From: Gammaproteobacteria bacterium
GTDB taxonomy: Bacteria > Pseudomonadota > Gammaproteobacteria > Steroidobacterales > Steroidobacteraceae
DNA length: 64,000 nt
Assembly (NCBI GenBank): GCA_016874295.1
Contig: VGUH01000004.1
Coordinates: forward strand, 62,001 to 126,000
Direction of reading: 5' to 3'
Shown here: positions 59,353 to 64,000 of the stretch, piece after piece
Numbering within the stretch: position 1 is the stretch's first letter
Layout: every line of letters begins with the position of its first letter
Translations under genes and position numbers: made by a program
Notes under the pieces: generated by a model
What the model saw: the letters and a program-made list of their open reading frames with translations, nothing else
What the model was told of the DNA's origin: nothing
The model's database searches: none

Positions 59353-60594
59353 TCAGCCGACGCTCGACCAGAGGTTGGCTACATCCTTCGACCTGGTGTT
59401 CGCGGCGCCCGCAGCCGTGAAGGCCTTCTTCGCGTCCGCGGATTTCTTCTGATTGGCGAGGGCGATGCCGAGCACCATGTGGACGTCGTCCGCGCGCTTC
59501 AGGTTGCCCTTCGTCACCGCACGCTGTGCGGCTTCGGCGGCCTTCGGGTAGTTCCTGAGCGTGAAGTAGGTGGTCGCGAGTTTCGCGTCCGGCTCGCCGG
59601 TCTTGATCGCCTGGGCTTCCTTTTCCTGCTGCACCAGCGTCGATTTCACGCGCACCACCTGGCCTTTCGCGTCGGCCAGCACCTTGTTGTTGCGATCGTC
59701 CTTCTTGACGGCGCCCGCCGCCATGCCCTTCTCCAGGGCGGCTACCGCCTCGCCCGGGCTCGACAAATCGAGCGCCCGTTCTGCGTAGTCCACGAACTGG
59801 TCGCCCGATAGCAGGCCCTTGGCGGCGCCGAGGCGGTAGAGGTTGACCATCACCACGGGATCCTTGCCGGATTCGTTCGCGTAGACATTGACGAGCTGGT
59901 CGAAGACCTTGGCCTTGGGCGCCACCGCCATCAGTCGGTGCAGGGTTTCCTTGCGCTTCGCATCCTGCTTGGTCTCGAAGTAGGCGGAGTTCAGCATCTC
60001 GAGGAGCGGACCGTTCTTCGACGTGCGGCCCGCCTTGTCATTGGCGGCGATCGCCTTCTCGATCGTGGTCGCGGCCCTACCGAAGTCGCGCAGCTGCACC
60101 TGCGACGTTCCGAGCAGCGTCAGGTCGTCAGCCGTGAGCGCGCCCTGGGCAGCCAGCTTGTCGAAGGCTGCGGCGGCATTGCGGTAGTCACGCAGTGCGT
60201 AGTGCGTGGTGGCCTTCAGGCGAAGCTTGCGCGTCAGGTCGGCGCCGGCGACGCGACCGGTCGCGAGACGCTCGTCCACGGTCGCGAGCACGAGCTTGTG
60301 CTCCTTGGCGCCGCTTGCGGCCCAGATCAGGAGCTCATTGATGCCCTGCTCCTCCTGCGGCGACAGCGGAGCATTGGTCTTGGCCTCCTTCAGCAGCCGG
60401 ATCGCCTCGCTGTAGTTTCCGTTCTGGCCTGCGGCCTGCGCCTGCGCGGCTTTGTCGGCCAGTTCCTTGCGCCAGCCACCCTGCGACTGGGCCACCGACT
60501 CGGCGGGCAGTACGGCAAGTGACAACCCGGCGACCGACAGCACCAGATGCGCCGCCATCGCACCTGCCCGGAAAAACGAATTCACTGCCAACAT
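59353..60594 (-). CDS. Periplasmic TPR protein (copy 2, TonB-cluster associated)
   Basis: A 413-aa exported protein. The signal peptide (AAHLVLSVAGLSLAVLPAESVAQ) ends near residue 35, followed by TPR-type helical repeats (GNYSEAIRLLKEAKTNAP, YALRDYRNAAAAFDKLAAQG, RNYPKAAEAAQRAVTKGN). It parallels the next upstream gene in its middle and C-terminal parts, so the two are tandem paralogues. No catalytic motif is visible. The ATG at 60594 is chosen with AGGAG upstream; the stop of the paralogue is five bases away. Confidence 0.8.
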   Translation of the reverse strand: MLAVNSFFRAGAMAAHLVLSVAGLSLAVLPAESVAQSQGGWRKELADKAAQAQAAGQNGNYSEAIRLLKEAKTNAPLSPQEEQGINELLIWAASGAKEHKLVLATVDERLATGRVAGADLTRKLRLKATTHYALRDYRNAAAAFDKLAAQGALTADDLTLLGTSQVQLRDFGRAATTIEKAIAANDKAGRTSKNGPLLEMLNSAYFETKQDAKRKETLHRLMAVAPKAKVFDQLVNVYANESGKDPVVMVNLYRLGAAKGLLSGDQFVDYAERALDLSSPGEAVAALEKGMAAGAVKKDDRNNKVLADAKGQVVRVKSTLVQQEKEAQAIKTGEPDAKLATTYFTLRNYPKAAEAAQRAVTKGNLKRADDVHMVLGIALANQKKSADAKKAFTAAGAANTRSKDVANLWSSVG

Positions 60595-60598
60595 CACC

Positions 60599-61915
60599 TC
60601 ATTCTCCTCCAGAACCGGCCGCCGGGGCCGTACCCTCGCGCGCGAGGCGCGCGATCCACAGATCCGCGATGCGCCCGAGGTGGCTGCCCGCCGGGGCCGC
60701 CGCCTTCGCGGCTTCGAATGCCGCGCGCGCCTCGTCTTTCTGGCCGAGCTCGACCAGCGCCGCCCCGAGCAGCAGGTTCGCGTCGTCGAGGCGGGTGACC
60801 CCGCCCTTTGCGATGCCGCGGCGGATCACCTCGACCGCCTGTGCGTAGTCGCCGCTACTGAAGAATCCCAGACCGACCTTGACGTCCACCTCGCCCTTCG
60901 GGTTCTTGGCCGCCGAGGCCGCCTCGCCCGGCAAGGTCTTCCTGTCGGACGCGACAGCGTTCCTGGCCTGCATCACGAACTGCTGGTTGGCGGACGCATC
61001 CGGGACGATGCCTTCCTTGATGCCGCGCTCGAGCCCGCGCTGCGCCTCGCCGGGACTGCCCGCAACGAGCGCGATGTCGGCGTACCCGAGATAGCCGCCG
61101 ACGGTGGCGAACCCGCCGGCCGGGTCGCTGGCGGCGACACGGTAGGCATTCAGCATGACGATCAGGTCGTCTTTGGTCTGCGTCTGGTAGAGCGCGACGA
61201 TGCGGCTGTAGTACTCCTTGTTCGGATACTGTGTGACCAGCGCCTCGAGATTGGCGCCGCGCGCGGCATCGTTCTTGGTTTCGATGAAGCAACGGTCACG
61301 CAGCTGGAACCACATCTCCTTGGGCTTCTCGTTCCGGCTCTTGGCGAGGTCGATGGCCTCGCCGAGGGTCTGACAGGCTTCCGCATACTGGCTCGCCTGC
61401 ATGCGCAGCCGGCCGAGGGTCTCGAAATCCTCCGGCGCCACGTCCGCCACGTTCTCGACGTACTTCTGGAAGTGCTCGAGCGTTCTCGCGCTGTCCTTCT
61501 TGGCGCTGTAGTGCGCCGCGAGCTGGCGGTGCATGGCACCGACGTTCTGGGGCTCGGCGTAGCCCTTGCCGAGGAAGTCCTCGATCGCGGCCGCGAACAG
61601 GTCGGAATCGCCGGAGCCCCGGGCCGCCTGCAGGCGCCAGGTCGCGATGGCCTTGAGGTCGTCGGGGGTCGGCGCCGGCAGGGAATCGAACTGGGGCAGC
61701 GCCGCGAGAACCTCCGCCCACTTCTTCTCGTTGACCAGGTTCTGCACCCGAACTCCGAGCTTGCGAAACTCCTTGCTGTAATTCGCCTGCGGGGCCTCGG
61801 CGGCCTGCTCCTTGTCCTTCTTCTGGGCCACCGCTGGTGGCTGGAACGCGACCATGACGGCCATTGCCGCCACTGGCACCGCCAGACCCTTCAGGCACCG
61901 TTTCCAGGCAGTCAT
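60599..61915 (-). CDS. Periplasmic TPR protein (copy 1, TonB-cluster associated)
   Basis: A 438-aa exported protein with a signal (GLAVPVAAMAVMVAFQPPAVA) and TPR-like repeats (KDSARTLEHFQKYVENVADV, ASQYAEACQTLGEAIDLAKS, SGDYAQAVEVIRRGIAKGGV, KDEARAAFEAAKAAAP). The start at 61915 is preferred over the ATG three codons upstream because AAGGA lies eight bases before it. It follows tonB-exbB-exbD but is separated from exbD by a bidirectional terminator. Related TPR genes are found beside TonB systems in Xanthomonadales; a scaffold role for outer-membrane transporters is inference. Confidence 0.82.
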   Translation of the reverse strand: MTAWKRCLKGLAVPVAAMAVMVAFQPPAVAQKKDKEQAAEAPQANYSKEFRKLGVRVQNLVNEKKWAEVLAALPQFDSLPAPTPDDLKAIATWRLQAARGSGDSDLFAAAIEDFLGKGYAEPQNVGAMHRQLAAHYSAKKDSARTLEHFQKYVENVADVAPEDFETLGRLRMQASQYAEACQTLGEAIDLAKSRNEKPKEMWFQLRDRCFIETKNDAARGANLEALVTQYPNKEYYSRIVALYQTQTKDDLIVMLNAYRVAASDPAGGFATVGGYLGYADIALVAGSPGEAQRGLERGIKEGIVPDASANQQFVMQARNAVASDRKTLPGEAASAAKNPKGEVDVKVGLGFFSSGDYAQAVEVIRRGIAKGGVTRLDDANLLLGAALVELGQKDEARAAFEAAKAAAPAGSHLGRIADLWIARLAREGTAPAAGSGGE

Positions 61916-62093
61916 CGCGCTCATCCTTCACCTGCGGCCGGCTGCCGCCATCCGTGCGTGGGGCGGGGTTATACCGCAAAACCCGTATGGCTGTCTCCCA
62001 GAAGCCTATATCGATGGACTGCCCACCTGCCGGACGGTTCCGGTGCGGAAAATTATGTCCACCCGTTCAGGCTGCGTTCAGGCGGCCCAGCCA

Positions 62094-62127
62094 AGAAAAA
62101 GGGCCCGCGACTGGCGGGCCCGCTTTT
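62094..62127. terminator. Bidirectional intrinsic terminator after exbD
   Basis: A perfect 8-bp G+C stem (GGGCCCGC at 62101-62108, GCGGGCCC at 62114-62121) with a 5-nt loop has A5 on its left (T5 in the minus-strand transcript) and T4 on its right. It terminates minus-strand transcription of tonB-exbB-exbD 24 bp after exbD, and would also stop any plus-strand transcript. Confidence 0.85.
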
Positions 62128-62150
62128 GGCGGCTCAGGACCCCGCCGAGG

Positions 62151-62579
62151 CTAGCCGCCGCCACCTGCGCCGGCCGGCGGCTCGCCGATGAAGCCGACCT
62201 TGCGCATGCCGACGCGCTGCAGGACCGCCAGAGTATCCGACAGCGCCTCGAAGCGCGCCCGCCTGTCCATGCGGATATGCACTTCGGGCTGGGGGTCCTT
62301 GACGGCCTCGGCCAGCACGTAGTTGAGCAGCTGCGCCCGATCCACCGGGTTCTCGTTCCAGTAGATCGAGCCATCGAAATCGATCGAAAGATTGATGTTC
62401 TCCGGCTTCGTCTCGGTCGGGCGGTTGATCTCCTTCGGCAGGTCGATCTTCACCGCGTGGGTCATCACCGGCACGGTGATGATCATGATGATGAGCAGCA
62501 CCAGCATGATGTCCACGAGGGGAATGACGTTGGGCTCGACCATGGGGTCGCCCTCGTCATGACCGACCTGGATCGCCAC
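62151..62579 (-). CDS. exbD: Biopolymer transport protein ExbD
   Basis: ExbD forms, with ExbB, the proton channel that energises TonB. The 142-aa protein has one transmembrane helix with the essential Asp (NVIPLVDIMLVLLIIMIITV, about residues 18-37) and a periplasmic domain with LPKEINRPTETKPENINLSI and EVHIRMDRRARFEALSDTLA. It follows exbB by three bases. A glycine-rich tail (PPAGAGGGG) ends the protein. A second exbD, common in Xanthomonas, is absent here. Confidence 0.95.
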   Translation of the reverse strand: MAIQVGHDEGDPMVEPNVIPLVDIMLVLLIIMIITVPVMTHAVKIDLPKEINRPTETKPENINLSIDFDGSIYWNENPVDRAQLLNYVLAEAVKDPQPEVHIRMDRRARFEALSDTLAVLQRVGMRKVGFIGEPPAGAGGGG

Positions 62580-62582
62580 GGC

Positions 62583-63287
62583 TTACTTTCCTGAAACGCG
62601 CGAGCCGGCGACCAGCGCCGCCTCGACGTCGTGGGCGAAGTAGTTGGCCCGCTCCATCAGCGCCTTGTTGCCGCGCAGCAGGCCGTTGAAGCCGAGCACC
62701 GCCGGCACGGCCACCGCGAGGCCAAGCGCGGTCATGATCAGCGCTTCGCCGATCGGGCCCGCGACCTTGTCCAGGGAGGCCTGGCCGGCGATCGAGATGC
62801 TGATCAGCGCGTGGTAGATGCCCCACACCGTGCCGAACAGGCCGACGAACGGCGCCGTGGCGCCGACCGAGGCCAACACCACCATGCCGCTCTGCAGGCT
62901 CGACTGCAGCATCGTCGTGCGCTTGTCGATGTGCGTGCGCACCCAGTCGGCGAGCTCGATATTGCTCGTGACGTCGCGCGACGCGCTGCGCCGGTGATGA
63001 TCGACCGCCTGCAGCCCGTCCTGGGCGATGTCACGGAACGGATTCACCTTGCCTTTCAGCTTGGCGACGCCTTCCTGGATCGACCCGGCCGACCAGAAGT
63101 TCTTTTCGGCCTCGGCCGCGACCTTGCGAAGCATGCGCTGGTCGAGCCACTTGTTGATCATGACGAGCCATGACCAAAGCGACATCACGATCAGGATGAC
63201 GAACACGGCCTTGCCGACATAGTCGCTCTGCATCCAGAGCGTTTCGATGCCGTAAGGGTTATCGGTAACTGTGGTTTCACCAGCCAT
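62583..63287 (-). CDS. exbB: Biopolymer transport protein ExbB (MotA/TolQ/ExbB proton channel)
   Basis: ExbB is the five-fold scaffold of the TonB motor. The 234-aa protein has an N-terminal helix (AVFVILIVMSLWSWLVMIN), a charged cytoplasmic region, then the paired helices with SVGATAPFVGLFGTVWGIYHAL and GPIGEALIMTALGLAVAVPAV, the family signature. It lies 92 bases after tonB and three before exbD. Confidence 0.95.
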   Translation of the reverse strand: MAGETTVTDNPYGIETLWMQSDYVGKAVFVILIVMSLWSWLVMINKWLDQRMLRKVAAEAEKNFWSAGSIQEGVAKLKGKVNPFRDIAQDGLQAVDHHRRSASRDVTSNIELADWVRTHIDKRTTMLQSSLQSGMVVLASVGATAPFVGLFGTVWGIYHALISISIAGQASLDKVAGPIGEALIMTALGLAVAVPAVLGFNGLLRGNKALMERANYFAHDVEAALVAGSRVSGK

Positions 63288-63379
63288 TCTGCAATCCCTC
63301 TGACAGAAAATACGTTCCGGACTGCCTGCCGCCCGAATGCGGCCTCACGCTTGTCCGGTCCCTCTCGATTCCCGCCGCG

Positions 63380-64000
63380 TCAGTCCAGTTTGAAGACGAT
63401 CGGCACCGAAACCTGCGAATCGACCGGCTGGCCGTCGCGCTTGCCGGGCTCGAACGGCAGCTTGCCAACGACGCAATTCACCGCGGCATCGAGACGCGGA
63501 AAGCCGCTGCTCTGCGTGACCGTCGCCGTGCCGGCCTTGCCGTCCGCACCGACCACGATGGTCGCGACGACACGGCCCTCCTCGCTGAGACGGCGCGATG
63601 CCGACGGATAGCAAGCCGAAATGGCCGCCGCGATGCGGTCGCTGCGCGACTTGAAACGCGCGGGGGTGATTTGGACTTGGCGCGCTGGCGTCTGCGGCTG
63701 CGCGCGCGGTGCCTCCTGGACCTTGGCCGTGATCGCGGTCGTCGGGCCTTCGAATGCCGGCAGGTCGATCAGCGGCGGCGGCACCAGAGGCGGAGGCACG
63801 TCCACCGGCGGCGGGGGCGGTGGCTCGTCAAGATCTTCCGGTGGTGGCGGCAGCGGAAGATCCATGATCGAGAAGTCCTGGACCAGATTGAGTCCGGCGC
63901 GAACGAGACCCTGTTTCAGGGCCCAGAAGAACATCAGATGCAGGACGACGATACCGACGAAGACAGCTGTTCTTTGCGTGCCACCTGCAGAATAGGTATT
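63380..64000 (-). CDS. tonB: Energy transducer TonB (5' end cut by window end)
   Basis: TonB transmits proton-motive energy from ExbBD to outer-membrane transporters. The frame is open to the window end, so the start codon lies outside; 206 residues are visible. There is an N-terminal anchor (VFVGIVVLHLMFFWAL), a proline-rich periplasmic spacer (PLPPPPEDLDEPPPPPPVD) and a TonB C-terminal domain with YPSASRRLSEEGRVVATIVV, GADGKAGTATV and LPFEPGKRDGQPVDS. The two cysteines in the domain (SACYP, NCVVGK) are present in many relatives. Confidence 0.93.
   Translation of the reverse strand, partial: NTYSAGGTQRTAVFVGIVVLHLMFFWALKQGLVRAGLNLVQDFSIMDLPLPPPPEDLDEPPPPPPVDVPPPLVPPPLIDLPAFEGPTTAITAKVQEAPRAQPQTPARQVQITPARFKSRSDRIAAAISACYPSASRRLSEEGRVVATIVVGADGKAGTATVTQSSGFPRLDAAVNCVVGKLPFEPGKRDGQPVDSQVSVPIVFKLD

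Noticed and set aside
1-64000. CRISPR arrays, prophage or insertion sequences
   Set aside because: No regularly spaced repeats, no transposase, integrase or phage structural gene, and no paired terminal inverted repeats were seen.

Overview
The window is G+C-rich throughout, densely packed, and bacterial. Gene content and order point to a gammaproteobacterium, probably near the Xanthomonadales/Steroidobacterales/Nevskiales. The supporting evidence is uvrC-pgsA followed by tRNA genes, a complete ccmABCDEFGHI cytochrome c maturation operon, the chain fabD-fabG-acpP-fabF-pabB-pabC-mltG-tmk-holB-pilZ, type II secretion genes gspG to gspN, gammaproteobacterial AddAB-like recombination nucleases, and a TonB-ExbB-ExbD cluster with periplasmic TPR proteins. 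The lineage is inferred from these genes; there is no rRNA in the window.

Layout. 1-3.2 kb: 3' part of uvrC, pgsA, tRNA-Gly, tRNA-Cys, a membrane-protein pseudogene, tRNA-Leu. 3.3-9.9 kb: nine overlapping ccm genes for System I cytochrome c maturation. 9.9-17.2 kb: accessory genes, several of them broken (MaoC-like protein, nucleotide-exchange-type transporter running into an aldo/keto reductase, phasin-like protein, TetR regulator with an amber codon and its operator, PCMT and erythromycin esterase with frameshifts, a conserved hypothetical). 17.2-23 kb: a decayed gap, a rhombosortase tail to tail with its likely GlyGly-CTERM substrate, and small fragmented genes. 23-27 kb: prpBCD of the methylcitrate cycle and an ArsR-type regulator. 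27-32 kb: a twice-frameshifted gene, a TIR-like protein, an EEP-family phosphohydrolase, a FadB/FadJ-type beta-oxidation protein and a cNMP-binding/rhodanese protein. 32-40.8 kb (minus strand): fatty-acid, folate and peptidoglycan genes plus tmk-holB-pilZ. 40.9-46.3 kb: gspGHIJKLMN. 46.4-52.4 kb (minus): AddA- and AddB-like genes. 52.5-56 kb (minus): a four-gene peptide-type ABC transporter. 56.2-64 kb: etfBA, a peroxiredoxin, HMG-CoA lyase, two paralogous TPR proteins, exbD, exbB, and tonB cut by the window end.

How the genes work together. Propionyl-CoA disposal (prpBCD), beta-oxidation (FadB/J-type protein), electron transfer flavoprotein (etfBA) and HMG-CoA lyase suggest growth on fatty acids and branched-chain amino acids, feeding a respiratory chain with c-type cytochromes. 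The rhombosortase and its GlyGly-CTERM neighbour need a type II secretion system for surface export, and part of one lies about 20 kb away.

Two things stand out. First, accessory genes between about 2 and 27.6 kb carry many disruptions (nonsense codons, one-base deletions, an insertion, a gene remnant), while every housekeeping gene is intact. This looks like recent gene decay; residual sequencing error is the alternative. Second, the rhombosortase gene and its likely substrate overlap tail to tail by about 110 bp. I did not find a clearly new multi-gene system; the closest candidates are the rhombosortase pair and the TIR-like gene.
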